A stretch of 64,000 nt of DNA from Chryseobacterium viscerum (GCF_002899945.2 NZ_PPEG02000007.1:310001-374000); one strand, 5' to 3'; numbered from the stretch's first letter, positions 35,822 to 46,100 are shown. The notes: generated from the letters alone by a model not told the origin. A program made the numbers and translations.

Positions 35822-35977
35822 GATGAAATATCTTTAAAAGAAGAGTGGTCTTATGAGGATAACAAGAGTTTAATAAATTATACTCTCCGCTTTAATGATA
35901 AAGAGCAGTTTTTATGAAGTTACTTGACTTTTACTGAAACTACAGGAAACGCAGAAAAAATAATAGTGCAAAAATGA
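35822..35977 (+). pseudogene. Possible gene remnant fused to the lipoprotein start
   Basis: One frame reads coding-like (DEISLKEEWSYEDNKSLINY, then TLRFNDKEQFL) with an in-frame stop at 35915-35917. It continues (SYLTFTETTGNAEKIIVQK) to a stop overlapping the next ATG by ATGA. This looks like the 3' end of a decayed gene that was in an operon with the downstream lipoprotein. The short length makes it uncertain. Confidence 0.35.
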
Positions 35978-36456
35978 ATTATAACTACACCTTCACGACC
36001 TTAATTTTTTTATGTTTTCTTCTATCATGTTCTTCTAAAAAAAGACCACAGTTTGTATATAGAAATGAAATAAAAACACAAGGAAATCCAGATCAGTTTT
36101 TTTATACAAAAAGATTTAGAGACAATGTGTTCTATAAGTGTTTGCAATTTGGTTATGGAAACAGCCTTAATATTAAAATAGGAAAATTAATGAATCAAAA
36201 GGACTTGTTTACCCAATATGATGAGCCATTAATTAAAGAAGATTCTTTACAAAATATTTTAGCTAAAAAAATAATTGAAAATCTTCCTCTTCCATATATT
36301 CATGTTGAAGATAAAAATTCAATAAAAGGTAAAAATTTTATTATCTCTACCTGTCTTAGCTATTATGAAAGCAGGGATCTTAATTCAATTGCTGAAAAAA
36401 TGTATAAAGAAAAAGTAAAAGAGGAAAAGAAATTATGGGGAAAAGATTTTAAATAA
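35974..36456 (+). CDS. Lipoprotein, 160 aa, unknown function
   Basis: 160 aa. The N-terminus (residues 4-18 hydrophobic, LLSC lipobox at 16-19) marks a lipoprotein. The mature part contains FYKCLQFGYGNSLNIKIGK and STCLSYYESRDLNSIAEKM, with two cysteines that could form a disulphide. The size, lipobox and helical Cys pattern recall lipoprotein immunity proteins of secreted toxins, but I cannot name a family and no toxin gene is adjacent. Base composition is more AT-rich than the neighbours. The start overlaps the end of a probable gene remnant. Confidence 0.65.
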   Translation: MNYNYTFTTLIFLCFLLSCSSKKRPQFVYRNEIKTQGNPDQFFYTKRFRDNVFYKCLQFGYGNSLNIKIGKLMNQKDLFTQYDEPLIKEDSLQNILAKKIIENLPLPYIHVEDKNSIKGKNFIISTCLSYYESRDLNSIAEKMYKEKVKEEKKLWGKDFK

Positions 36457-36585
36457 AATACTTTCAACCTTAGTTTTTCAAACCAAAGAATTTGAAACTA
36501 ATATAAAAGATAAATCCATCCAAAGTAACCGTTATGAAAATGACGGTTATAACGTCATTAAATAAATAAGAAATTCCTTTTTTAG

Positions 36586-36616
36586 TTGCCTGTAGCAGTC
36601 AAAAAAATTATCTTTG
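36586..36616 (+). promoter_or_regulatory. Promoter of the CPBP protease gene
   Basis: TTG (36586-36588), 20-base spacer, TATCTTTG (36609-36616): a good fit to the Bacteroidetes consensus. ATG 36644 follows 27 bases later, preceded by AGAAAGG. Confidence 0.7.
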
Positions 36617-36643
36617 TTTCTAATAAACTTTTACAGAGAAAGG

Positions 36644-37474
36644 ATGGAAAATAGCAAATATCCGAAGTTTACCTTCACATGGATTGGCGGTGTTACTTTG
36701 GTGGTTGGATTATTCGTAGGAACAATGGCTGTTTCCCTATTCAGCACTTTTTGGAAAGTTGTTTTCAAGGAAAATATTGAGCTTAAAGATTGGTTTTTAA
36801 TGGTAGCAAATTCCGTGGGATTCGTTACTGCTATTGCCTTCTTCGATTTCTTTATTGTAAGACGTACCACTCAGAAGAAGCTTAACTTCAATCTTTCATC
36901 AGTGAACTTCTCTACCTATCTCCTTATTTTTCCAATGATGACGGGGATGATGTTTATTGCAGAGTTTATTGCTGCCCAGATACCCACTACAGGACCTTTT
37001 TTTGGTGATTTTTATGAATATTTTATTCAGTTGATGAGCCAGTTGACCGATAACCCGGTAGTCATGATTATCATGACGGTAATTATGGCTCCGATTTTTG
37101 AGGAAATTATATTCCGAGGAATTATCCAGAAAGGATTGGTTAATAAAGGAGTAGAGCCATGGAAGGCGATTCTGTATGCCTCTATTATTTTCGGAGTGGT
37201 TCACGGAAATCCCTGGCAGTTTATCAGCGCAGTGATGCTGGGCTGTGTGTTGGGGCTGGTATATCATAAAACAAAGTCTTTATTGATGCCGATATTGCTG
37301 CATGCGTTTAATAACTTAACCCTGTCACTATTGGTGCTTTATGGTAAGGATGAAAGTTTTGCAAAGGTTCTTCATGTTTCAGAATGGCTGGTTCTGGCTG
37401 TTGGAATTGTACTTTTCTCTTTATTCTATTATCTTTTTATGAAAAAGTATAAAGTACATTATGCTGAAATGTAA
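36644..37474 (+). CDS. CPBP-family intramembrane metalloprotease
   Basis: 276 aa from ATG 36644. The longer reading from TTG 36614 starts inside the promoter and is rejected. About seven transmembrane segments. The three CPBP/Abi motifs are present: FEEIIFRG near residue 152 (catalytic Glu pair and Arg), FGVVHGN near 186 and LLHAFNNL near 218 (metal-binding His residues). The family includes prenyl-protein proteases of the Rce1 type and bacteriocin-immunity proteins. Substrate unknown. It is followed by rdgB on the same strand after 41 bases. Confidence 0.85.
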   Translation: MENSKYPKFTFTWIGGVTLVVGLFVGTMAVSLFSTFWKVVFKENIELKDWFLMVANSVGFVTAIAFFDFFIVRRTTQKKLNFNLSSVNFSTYLLIFPMMTGMMFIAEFIAAQIPTTGPFFGDFYEYFIQLMSQLTDNPVVMIIMTVIMAPIFEEIIFRGIIQKGLVNKGVEPWKAILYASIIFGVVHGNPWQFISAVMLGCVLGLVYHKTKSLLMPILLHAFNNLTLSLLVLYGKDESFAKVLHVSEWLVLAVGIVLFSLFYYLFMKKYKVHYAEM

Positions 37475-37515
37475 GAAACCTGGCTAAAAAAGTAAAATTG
37501 AAAATGAATATAGAA

Positions 37516-38091
37516 ATGGAATTATTAGTAGCTACACACAACGAACATAAAAAAGAAGAAATTCAACAGATCCTGGGAAGTGATTGCGTTGTGAAAAGTC
37601 TTACCGATTACAATATTCACGAAGAAATTGTAGAAGATGGAGATTCTTTTCATGCGAATGCTTTGATTAAAGCTAAATACTGCTTTGAGAAAACTGGAGT
37701 TCCAAGTTTGGGAGATGATAGCGGTCTGGTAGTAGAATCTTTAGATGGAAGACCGGGAATCTTTTCTGCCCGTTATGCCGGAGATCATGATTTTGCTAAA
37801 AATATCGAAAAGGTACTGGAAGAAATGCAGGGGATTGAAAACAGAAAAGCTTATTTTGTGACTGTTCTGTGCTACTACGATGATAACGGAGCTCAATATT
37901 TTGAAGGAAGAGTACACGGAAACCTTTTGACAGAAAATAAAGGTTATAAAGGGTTCGGGTATGATCCTATTTTTGTTCCTGAAGGATATGAAAGAACCTT
38001 TGCTGAAATGAATCCGGAAGATAAAAACAAAATCAGCCACCGTAAGCAGGCATTGGACCTTTTCATGGATTTTTTAAAAGTGACTGATTAA
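37516..38091 (+). CDS. rdgB: Non-canonical purine NTP pyrophosphatase (RdgB/HAM1 family)
   Basis: 191 aa from ATG 37516 (MELLVATHN). ATG 37504 or TTG 37498 would add 4-6 residues and are less typical. Motifs: VATHNEHKKEEI at the start, DDSGLVVESLDGRPGIFSAR near residue 63, GFGYDPIFVPEGYERTFAEM near 145 and SHRKQAL near 174. These bind the nucleotide and Mg2+. The enzyme hydrolyses dITP, ITP and XTP to the monophosphate and so keeps deaminated purines out of DNA and RNA. In a same-strand run with CPBP protease and rnz. Confidence 0.93.
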   Translation: MELLVATHNEHKKEEIQQILGSDCVVKSLTDYNIHEEIVEDGDSFHANALIKAKYCFEKTGVPSLGDDSGLVVESLDGRPGIFSARYAGDHDFAKNIEKVLEEMQGIENRKAYFVTVLCYYDDNGAQYFEGRVHGNLLTENKGYKGFGYDPIFVPEGYERTFAEMNPEDKNKISHRKQALDLFMDFLKVTD

Positions 38092-38159
38092 GTTTAAATA
38101 TCATGGTAAAACACCCATTTAGATTTTCTGTCGTACATTTGTTATAATAAATTATTGAT

Positions 38160-39074
38160 TTGAGTACTTATTTAACAATATTAGGCTTTAACTCCGCTAT
38201 TCCAACCATCAACACATCACCTACAGCCCAGCTGCTGGAAATGGAAGAAAGACTCTTCCTGATCGATTGTGGAGAGGGTACACAGGTACAGCTGAGAAAA
38301 GCAAAAGCAAGATTTTCAAAAATCAATCATATTTTTATTTCCCATCTTCATGGGGATCATTGTTTCGGGCTTCCGGGACTTATTGCCTCTTTCCGCCTTT
38401 TAGGAAGAGATGCCCCATTGCATGTCTATGGTCCGAAAGGAATTAAGAAGATGATGGAAACCATTTTTCAGATTACAGAAACCCATCGTGGTTTTGAAGT
38501 GGTTTATCATGAACTGGATAAAGACTATTCTGAAAAAATATATGAAGACAACAGAGTAGAAGTATATACTATTCCTTTGGATCACAGGATTTATTGTAAC
38601 GGTTACCTTTTTAAAGAAAAGCCGAAAGACAGGCATCTTAATATGAAAGAAATTGCCAAGTACAGCGAGATTGAATCCTGTGATTATCATAATATAAAAG
38701 CAGGAAAAGACTTTGTACTAAGCGATGGTTATGTTCTTAAGAATGAAATTCTGACCGTTGAGCCCGCTCCGTCGGTATCTTATGCATTTTGTAGTGATAC
38801 CCGCTATCTTGAAAGTCTTATTCCGATTATTAAGAATGTAACGGTTTTGTATCATGAATCCACATTTTTGCATGATCTGAAGGAAATGGCTGATTATACA
38901 GGACATACTACAGCATTAGAGGCGGCAACGATTGCCCAGAAAGCTCAGGTTGGAAAGCTGATTTTAGGACATTTTTCCAATCGATATGGTGATCTGACTG
39001 TATTTACTGATGAAGCAAGAAATATATTTCCCAATACATTTTTACCAAAAGCATTGGAAAGTGTAAAGATTTAG
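38160..39074 (+). CDS. rnz: Ribonuclease Z
   Basis: 304 aa, standard length for short-form RNase Z. The start codon is TTG (38160), giving MSTYLTILGFNSAIPT, which matches the conserved beginning of the family; no nearby ATG fits. The metallo-beta-lactamase signature FISHLHGDHCFGLPG is at about residues 60-74, followed by YCSDTRY-like 'FCSDTRYLESL' near 210, 'LYHESTF' near 227 and 'LGHFSNRYGD' near 270. It trims the 3' end of tRNA precursors. It is followed after one base by the TIGR02757-family gene, so translationally coupled. Confidence 0.9.
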   Translation: MSTYLTILGFNSAIPTINTSPTAQLLEMEERLFLIDCGEGTQVQLRKAKARFSKINHIFISHLHGDHCFGLPGLIASFRLLGRDAPLHVYGPKGIKKMMETIFQITETHRGFEVVYHELDKDYSEKIYEDNRVEVYTIPLDHRIYCNGYLFKEKPKDRHLNMKEIAKYSEIESCDYHNIKAGKDFVLSDGYVLKNEILTVEPAPSVSYAFCSDTRYLESLIPIIKNVTVLYHESTFLHDLKEMADYTGHTTALEAATIAQKAQVGKLILGHFSNRYGDLTVFTDEARNIFPNTFLPKALESVKI

Positions 39075-39075
39075 A

Positions 39076-39852
39076 ATGAATATGCTGAAATTTGAAGAAC
39101 TCAGAGATTTTCTCAACGAAAAAGCAGATCAGTACAATGCTCCTGACTTTATTGAAAATGATCCTATACAGATTCCCCATCGTTTTTCCTTAAAACAGGA
39201 TGTGGAAATTGCAGGATTTCTGGCAGCTACGATATCCTGGGGAAACAGAAAGTCAATTATTAATTCTGCGGATAAGATGCTTGATATTATGGGAAACTCT
39301 CCCTACGATTTTGTGATGAATTATTCAGAAAAAGATCTGCAAAGTATTCAGGATAAAAGCATTCACAGAACTTTCAATGGACAGGACTTTTCGTATTTTA
39401 TCAGACAGTTCAATAGGATTTATAAAGAAAATGAAAGCCTTGAAAGCTTATTTGAAGTAAAAAAATCAGAGAATAATTTTCTCCATGCGATAGAAAGATT
39501 CAGAAGTGGATTTCTGGAAACGGAAAAGCACAGAAGTCATAAACATATCAGTTCACCTTACAAAAACTCTTCTGCCAAAAGGATTATTATGTTTCTGAGG
39601 TGGATGGTGCGTAAAGATAAAAGAGGGGTAGATTTTGGAATCTGGGAGAATATAGATCAGAAAAATCTTTCTATTCCTTTGGATGTGCATACCGGAAATA
39701 TATCCAGGAAATTAGGATTGGTTGCCAGAACTCAGAATGACTGGAAAACAGTAGAGGAGCTGGATATTGCCATTAGAAAATTTGATGAAAATGATCCTGC
39801 GAAATATGATTTTGCATTGTTTGGATTAGGCGTAACGAAAGAACTGTTGTAA
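39076..39852 (+). CDS. TIGR02757 (DUF2400) family protein
   Basis: 258 aa, a typical length. Conserved segments of the family are recognisable: 'DPIQIPHRFSLKQDVEIAGFLAA' region near residues 25-50, 'GNRKSII', 'FLRWMVRKDK' near 172, 'WENI', 'PLDVHTGNISRKLGL' near 193 and 'DPAKYDFALFGLGV' near 237. The pattern of a helical fold ending in FGLG is DNA-glycosylase-like; function unproven. Starts one base after rnz, so coupled to it. ATG 39082 is a possible alternative start. Confidence 0.85.
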   Translation: MNMLKFEELRDFLNEKADQYNAPDFIENDPIQIPHRFSLKQDVEIAGFLAATISWGNRKSIINSADKMLDIMGNSPYDFVMNYSEKDLQSIQDKSIHRTFNGQDFSYFIRQFNRIYKENESLESLFEVKKSENNFLHAIERFRSGFLETEKHRSHKHISSPYKNSSAKRIIMFLRWMVRKDKRGVDFGIWENIDQKNLSIPLDVHTGNISRKLGLVARTQNDWKTVEELDIAIRKFDENDPAKYDFALFGLGVTKELL

Positions 39853-39863
39853 CAATATAAAGG

Positions 39864-40418
39864 ATGAAAAAATATAACGAAAAAGCAGAAGTTCTTGAAA
39901 AGATAGCTGACAGTATTACGTCTTGGATAGGATCTATTCAGTCCCTGATCGTACATACGTTGCTGTTCCTTACCTCGTTTTTGCTTCCGATGCTGAACAT
40001 TGTAGATTTTGACAAAATGCTTCTGATTCTTACTACGGTACTTTCTCTGGAAGCTATTTATCTGGCTATTTTTATTCAGATGTCAGTCAATAAAAGTCAC
40101 GAGAAAATTGATGATATCCAGGAGGATATTGAAGACATTCAGGAAGATATCGAGGAAATAAGTGAGGATATTGAAGAGATCAGTGAAGACATTGAAGAAA
40201 TCAACGAGGATATAGAAGATATCCAGGAAGACATTGAAGAAATTAGTGAAGATATTGAAGAAATCAACGAGGACGAGGAGGAGGAAGATCATAATGAAAG
40301 AGCAAAAAATGTAATTCTGAAAAGTAATGTGACTTCCAATAAAAACGAAATAAAAGGGTTAAAAGATATTATCGCGCAACTGCAGAATGAGATCGATCAA
40401 TTGAAAAAAGAACAATAA
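39864..40418 (+). CDS. Membrane protein with an acidic heptad-repeat coiled coil
   Basis: 184 aa. Residues 30-55 and 56-72 are two transmembrane helices of the DUF1003/low-affinity iron permease style (WIGSIQSLIVHTLLFLTSF...). Residues 80-140 are about eight near-perfect heptads of the form I-x-E-D-I-E-E (such as ISEDIEEINEDIEDIQED), giving a highly acidic coiled coil with Ile at the a and d positions. A second short coiled coil ends the protein (LKDIIAQLQNEIDQLKKE). The heptads are encoded by tandem 21-base units, so their number could vary. Probably an oligomeric membrane protein; function unknown. It starts 11 bases after the TIGR02757 gene. Confidence 0.75.
   Translation: MKKYNEKAEVLEKIADSITSWIGSIQSLIVHTLLFLTSFLLPMLNIVDFDKMLLILTTVLSLEAIYLAIFIQMSVNKSHEKIDDIQEDIEDIQEDIEEISEDIEEISEDIEEINEDIEDIQEDIEEISEDIEEINEDEEEEDHNERAKNVILKSNVTSNKNEIKGLKDIIAQLQNEIDQLKKEQ
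40105..40283 (+). repeat. Tandem 21-base heptad-coding repeats
   Basis: About eight imperfect 21-base units (GATATTGAAGAAATCAGTGA-like), each coding one heptad of the coiled coil. Unit differences are mainly synonymous, plus S/N/Q and D/E exchanges. Confidence 0.85.
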
Positions 40419-40443
40419 AATAACTGAATTATTTTAACAAAAT

Positions 40444-40477
40444 AAAAACAGATCAATGGTATTGGTCTGTTTTTTTT
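40444..40477 (+). terminator. Terminator of the CPBP-to-heptad gene run
   Basis: 14-bp stem with one mismatch (40444-40457 with 40461-40474) followed by T residues. Confidence 0.85.
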
Positions 40478-40600
40478 AGGGGTAATTTCAACTTTAAATA
40501 ATTTGCGGAAAATGTAATAATAAGAAATAAAAGTTATGAATCTAGATGTTTATTTGTAAAATAGTCATGCTGAAGGCTGATTTAGTATAATTATTTTTGC

Positions 40601-40608
40601 TACATTTG
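40601..40608 (+). promoter_or_regulatory. -7 element of choice-of-anchor L gene 1
   Basis: TACATTTG, 16 bases before ATG 40625; matches TAnnTTTG. Confidence 0.55.
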
Positions 40609-40624
40609 AACAAATGAAAACAAA

Positions 40625-42985
40625 ATGTTAATCTATAGACTAAAAAACTATTTTTTCCTTTTTTCTTTTTTATTGATTTCTGTTGCTGCATATTCTCAAA
40701 CGAGACCTGTCAGAAAATCAGAAAAGATAAAACCTTCTACAGCCAGTCTTAGAGCTGGTGCATTTATAGATGTGAATGTTCCTCCTTATACTCCGTCCAA
40801 CTACACTCCGGAGCAATTGGTGAAGAATATTCTGATCAATGGGGGTACGAATTGTACGACAGCCAATGTAACGAATGTTACCGTATCTCCTAATCATGAT
40901 GTGACTAATAACAACAGATTTTGGGGATATTTTCATAAAGGAACAACCAGTTTCCCTTTTACGGATGGGATCGTTCTGACTACAGGATATGCTTCAGAAG
41001 CTGGTAATAGCTATGTGTCAGCGGTTGGACAACCGGTGGGGACAGGAAGTGATGCAGACCTTGTAACAGCTACCGGAGCTACAGTGAGCTTAACGGATGC
41101 CGTATCTCTGGAATTTGATTTCGTCCCGAATTCTAATCAGGTAAAATTTAATTACATATTCGTTTCCGATGAATATACTTCCAACTATCCTTGTACAGGA
41201 TATTCTGATGCTTTTGCATTATTGTTAAAGAAAGTTGGAGATCCTACTTATACTAATCTTGCCATATTACCAGGAAATGCTGGCCCCGTAAGTGCAACTA
41301 ATATCGTTCCTGCCGGGAATGGATTCAGCTGTGGGCCTATCAATGCAAATTATTTCGGAGCACTGGCGAATCCGCATTTGGTTATTAATTATTTTGGAAG
41401 AACAACTCCTTTAACGGCTGTTGCAGATGTAATTCCTGGGCAGACTTACCATTTCAAAATGGTATTGGCGGATGCAAAGGACCCTTCCCATGACTCTGCA
41501 GTATTTCTGGAAGGAGGATCTTTTGATGTGGGGATTAAGATTGTAGATGAAACCGGTGTGGTACTGCCTGGCAGCATCAATATGTGTGATAATACACCCA
41601 AACAGCTGAAAGCACAAGTAGCGGCAATTCCGGGAATGACTTATCAATGGTATAAAGATGGAGTAGCCATTCCGGGAGCAACCAGCGCTATTTATATTGC
41701 CACCCAACCAGGAGTATATACTGTAAAAGTAATGGTTCCGGGTAATCAATGTCCTAGTGAAGCAACCATCACCATTATTGGAGGAACAAGTCCTACCGTA
41801 CAGAATGCTGAGCTTAAACTTTGTACAACACCTACGCTCAGTACCTTTAATTTAGAAACAGCAAAACCTCTGATCAGTACTACGCAGGGAGCGGTATTCC
41901 GTTTTTATGCCAACCAGGCTGATGCGCAGGCTCAAAATAACAGTTATATTACCAATCTGACCAGTTACACGGGGACAGATGGACAGATACTATACGTACT
42001 GGTTTCCAATGGGGCTTTCTGTAGTAAGATTGCAACCTTAACATTAAGAAAAGAAGAAACTCCAACGGCCTTAGTTACGGCTCCGAGATTAAAAATATGT
42101 GCTGGTGAATCTGTATTGTTAACAGCTACCGGTGGAGTGACCTATCAATGGAGTGATTCTTCAAGCACTACGGGGGGAATAAGAAATGTAAGCCCTACTC
42201 AGACAACTACATATACAGTATATGCCATCGGAGCACAAGGATGTAAATCTTTGCAGCCGGCACGTATTACGATTGAAGTTGTACCGGCTATTGTTTCAAA
42301 CTTAAAAGGAGGTCATATCTGCCAGGGAGATAAAATTATCCTGGATGCAGGTTCAGGACCTGGATATACCTATCAGTGGAGCTCGGGTGAAACAAGCCAG
42401 AGTATTACCGTAGGAACTCCGGGACAGTACTCAGTAATAATCAGCAATGGAGTATGTTCAAAAGAGTTCAAAACACAGGTGATAAAAGCGGTGATTCCTG
42501 AAGTAACGAAAGTAGATTATAATGACAAAGGAACTATGATCCTTACCGCTAGTAATCCTAGTAATGGTATATTGGAATATTCAATAGATAACGGGGTTAC
42601 CTGGCAGTTATCAAATGTATTTAACAATGTTCCTAAAAATAAAGTGATTGCTATCAGAGTGAGAGTTAAATATACAAGCTGTGTAGGTTTCCTTGAATTC
42701 TTTACATTCGTTATGAAAAATGTCATTACTCCAAACGGGGATAACCTTAATGATATTATTGATTTCAGTGGAGTGATCAACTATAAAGATTTCAGTGGTC
42801 AGGTCTTCGACCGATACGGAAGAGTCGTATTCAAAGCAGAGAAGATGACACCGTATTGGGATGGATATTTCCAGGGTAAGAAACTGCCTACTTCAACCTA
42901 TTGGTATCAGGTAACCTTTGAAGATCCTGCCAGTAAGGAACTTACTGTGAAAACAGGATGGATATTACTTAAAAATATAGAATAA
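40625..42985 (+). CDS. Choice-of-anchor L, T9SS type B surface protein 1
   Basis: 786 aa. N-terminal signal peptide (residues 8-27, AAYSQ). Residues 55-310 are a choice-of-anchor L domain (SNYTPEQLVKNILINGGTNC, SFPFTDGIVLTTGY, VKFNYIFVSDEYT, HFKMVLADAKDPSHDSAVFL). Residues 320-385 and 490-610 are Ig-like/SprB-type modules (YQWYKDG, CAGESVLLTATGG, LDAGSGPGYTYQWSSGE). Residues 700-786 are the gliding-motility-type C-terminal domain, i.e. a T9SS type B sorting tail (ITPNGDNLNDIIDF, VFDRYGRVVFK, GYFQGKKLPTSTYWYQVTF). Exported to the cell surface, probably an adhesin or gliding-related protein. First of three tandem paralogues. Confidence 0.9.
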   Translation: MLIYRLKNYFFLFSFLLISVAAYSQTRPVRKSEKIKPSTASLRAGAFIDVNVPPYTPSNYTPEQLVKNILINGGTNCTTANVTNVTVSPNHDVTNNNRFWGYFHKGTTSFPFTDGIVLTTGYASEAGNSYVSAVGQPVGTGSDADLVTATGATVSLTDAVSLEFDFVPNSNQVKFNYIFVSDEYTSNYPCTGYSDAFALLLKKVGDPTYTNLAILPGNAGPVSATNIVPAGNGFSCGPINANYFGALANPHLVINYFGRTTPLTAVADVIPGQTYHFKMVLADAKDPSHDSAVFLEGGSFDVGIKIVDETGVVLPGSINMCDNTPKQLKAQVAAIPGMTYQWYKDGVAIPGATSAIYIATQPGVYTVKVMVPGNQCPSEATITIIGGTSPTVQNAELKLCTTPTLSTFNLETAKPLISTTQGAVFRFYANQADAQAQNNSYITNLTSYTGTDGQILYVLVSNGAFCSKIATLTLRKEETPTALVTAPRLKICAGESVLLTATGGVTYQWSDSSSTTGGIRNVSPTQTTTYTVYAIGAQGCKSLQPARITIEVVPAIVSNLKGGHICQGDKIILDAGSGPGYTYQWSSGETSQSITVGTPGQYSVIISNGVCSKEFKTQVIKAVIPEVTKVDYNDKGTMILTASNPSNGILEYSIDNGVTWQLSNVFNNVPKNKVIAIRVRVKYTSCVGFLEFFTFVMKNVITPNGDNLNDIIDFSGVINYKDFSGQVFDRYGRVVFKAEKMTPYWDGYFQGKKLPTSTYWYQVTFEDPASKELTVKTGWILLKNIE

Positions 42986-43000
42986 TTTAAACTATAACTG

Positions 43001-43029
43001 AAAGACTGACTATTTTGTCAGTCTTTTTT
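43001..43029 (+). terminator. Terminator of choice-of-anchor L gene 1
   Basis: 10-bp perfect inverted repeat (43001-43010 with 43017-43026) and T run. Confidence 0.9.
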
Positions 43030-43105
43030 TATTATTTTAAAATAAACAGAGTTGATATTCTAATATAAATAAATTTGCGTTAGTAATAATGTAAATTGTG
43101 TTAAC

Positions 43106-43137
43106 TTGAATTTCAATCAAAAAAAATAGTATTTTTG
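43106..43137 (+). promoter_or_regulatory. Promoter of choice-of-anchor L gene 2
   Basis: TTG (43106-43108), 21-base spacer, TATTTTTG (43130-43137), then ATG 43154 after 16 bases. Confidence 0.55.
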
Positions 43138-43153
43138 TTTAAAATAATATAAA

Positions 43154-46100
43154 ATGTTAAATAGGAGGAGAGGAAATTTATTTTTAGCGTTATTTTTAGC
43201 TTTCGTGGGCAACTTTGTTTTGGCTCAAAATAAAGGAAGGGTAGAAATTGCTGGAAAACCTAAAGCTGCTTCTTTAAGAGCGGGTGCTTTTATAGACGTG
43301 AATTCACCAAGTTATCCAGAGTCCGGCTATCCTATTACCCAGCTGATAAAAGATGTTCTTATATCAGGAGGTACTTGTACAAATTCCAGCGTAAGTAACG
43401 TAACCGTAGCTCCTAATCTACCTGCTACCAACCAGAATAGAAGCTGGGGGTATTTTAACAAATCAAATACCAATTTTCCTTTTAGTAAAGGGATTATACT
43501 TTCAACAGGATATGCCAATAAAGCAGGAAATGTTTTTCAGGGAACTCTAAGTGATGATCTTGGAACCGGAGGAGATGTGGATCTGGCAAATGCTTTGGGA
43601 ATTAGTAATAATAATCTTACCAATGCCACCTCTATAGAATTTGATTTTGTGGCAGCTTCTACCGAAATTACTTTCAGATATTTATTTGCATCAAAAGAAT
43701 ATCAGCAAAATTTTCCATGTACCATCACCGATGGTTTTGCCTTGCTGCTAAAAAAATCAACGGACCCTACTTACACCAATCTTGCAGTGCTTCCTGCAGG
43801 AGCAGGAGCAGTAAGTGTTACCAATATTCACCCGCAATATCAAAACTGCGGACCTAAGAATGAAGCGTATTATGGAGGTACAAATACCGCTCAGATCGAA
43901 ACCAATTTTAATGGACGTACTATCCCTCTGACGGCAAAGGCAACTGTAATTCCAGGAGAAACGTATCACTTTAAAATCGTATTGGCAGACTATCAGGATC
44001 CCAACTTTGATTCTGCCGTATTTTTAGAAGCAGGGTCATTCGATATTGGAGTAAAGATCCTTGATCCGGCAGGAGTACAGCTTCCCGGTTCTGTAAATAT
44101 GTGTGATAATACACCACAAACTTTTACGGCTTCTGTTCAGGGAGCCAACATAACCTATCAGTGGTATTTAGGAACAAATCCGATTGCCGGGGCTACCAAT
44201 GCAAGTTATACAGCAACCCAACCGGGAGTATATACTGTTAAAGTTTTTATTCAGGGAAATAGCTGTCCGGGAGAGGCTACCATTACAGTAGTAGGCGGGA
44301 CATCACCTACAGTACAAAATGCTACATTAACGGCCTGTTATGCTGCCGGAAATGCCACATTCAATTTAACATCAGCACAAGCTTCAATAAGTACAACTCC
44401 AGGAGCTGTATTTTCATATTATACGACACTGGCAGATGCCAATGCAGGAAATACAAATACAATTCCTACTCCAACAGTTTACCAAAGCGCAGGAGGAACG
44501 GTATATGTGAGAGTAGCAAACGGTTTCTGTGCCAAAGTAGCCGAACTTCAGTTGATAAAAGCACCACAAATGACGGTTTCAATAGCCCCTCCGATAGTAC
44601 TAACCTGTGCTAGTTCTCAGACTACACTGGATGCTTCGGCTTCGGTTTATCCAACAGGTGCTACGTTCAACTGGACAACAACAGGAGGAAATATTGTTTC
44701 AGGAGGAACGACTTTAAACCCTGTGATCAATGCCGCGGGAACATATACTTTAACCATAACAAAAATTTATCAGCCCGGAAATCTCAGTTGTACTGCTGTA
44801 GGCAATGTAACTGTAACAGGAAATAGTGCTCCGCCAGTTACCGGACTTACCACAAACAAATTGAAAATCTGTAAAGGTGATTCTGCAATACTTACTGCTT
44901 CAGGAGGCGCTACTTATAATTGGGGGAATGGACTTTCGGGAACAGGGAATACACAAACTGTATCACCTACCGTTACAACGACTTATACTGTTACAGCGGT
45001 AGGGGCTAATGGATGTGTATCTCAAAACCCTGCTACTATAACGATTGAAGTATCAGAACCTTTTACTGCACAGAATGCAATATTGCACAAGTGTTATCAA
45101 CCAGGATTGACTTATAACCTTACAGAGGCACAGCCTCAGATCACGACTACCGCAGGAGTTACCTTTACCTATTATATAAACCAGGCTGATGCCAATGCTG
45201 CTAACGGAAACTTTATTGGAACTCCTACAGCATATACTCCGCCAGCAAACCAGACGATTTATGTATTGGTAAGTAATGGAGGTTGTAGCTATGTGGTGTC
45301 TCTTCAATTATTGAGCACCCCTCAAACTACTCTTACGATTGCTGCACCACAAACAATTACCTGTACAACCCCTCAGATTACAATTAATGCTTCAACATCT
45401 GTAGTGCCTGCGGGATCTACCATTGCATGGACAACAGCCGGAGGAACTATTGTATCGGGAGGCAATACACTTACTCCTGTTGTAAGCGCAGGGGGTACCT
45501 ATACTTTAACAGTGACGAATGTATCACAGCCAGGAAATTTAAGCTGTACCTTTACTTCAACAGTAACGGTACAGGAAGATAAAGTAAAACCTGTGGCTGC
45601 AGTTGTTTCATCACAACCGCGTATTTGTGTGGGAGAATCTGTAACATTGACTGCTTCAGGAGGTGTAACCTACAACTGGGGTAATGGTCTTACAGGAAAC
45701 GGAAGCACTCAGGTTGTTTCCCCTACTACCACTACAGTATATACAGTATTTGCTGTTGGAGCTAATGGATGTATATCTGCAACACCGGCAACGGTAACTG
45801 TTCAGGTAGGGCCACCTATAGCAGGTCTTACAGCTTCCAAATTAAAAATTTGTGAAGGAGAATCTGTAACATTGACAGCCACCGGAGGAATTACTTATAA
45901 CTGGATCGGACTTACCGGAAATGGAAATACTCAGGTAGTGACACCTACAATAACAACAGAATATTCAGTATATGCATTGGGAGGAAACGGATGTAGCTCT
46001 GTGAACCCAGCTAAAGTTACCATTGAAGTAGTTCCGGCAATCGTTTCTACATTGAAAGATGTATTTGTCTGCGCCGGAGATAAAGGAACTCTTGATGCCG

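Noticed and set aside
36527..36550. Small hairpin between the lipoprotein and the CPBP gene
   Set aside because: 7-bp stem (TAACCGT with ACGGTTA) without a T run; not supported as a terminator.
40105..40283. Repeat array that could be mistaken for a CRISPR
   Set aside because: Units are contiguous 21-mers in frame with a protein and have no spacers.
40083..40292. Antisense ORF rich in Phe, Ile and Asp with periodic pattern
   Set aside because: The period is simply the complement of the acidic heptad repeat; a membrane-like appearance follows from GAA/GAT codons read backwards.
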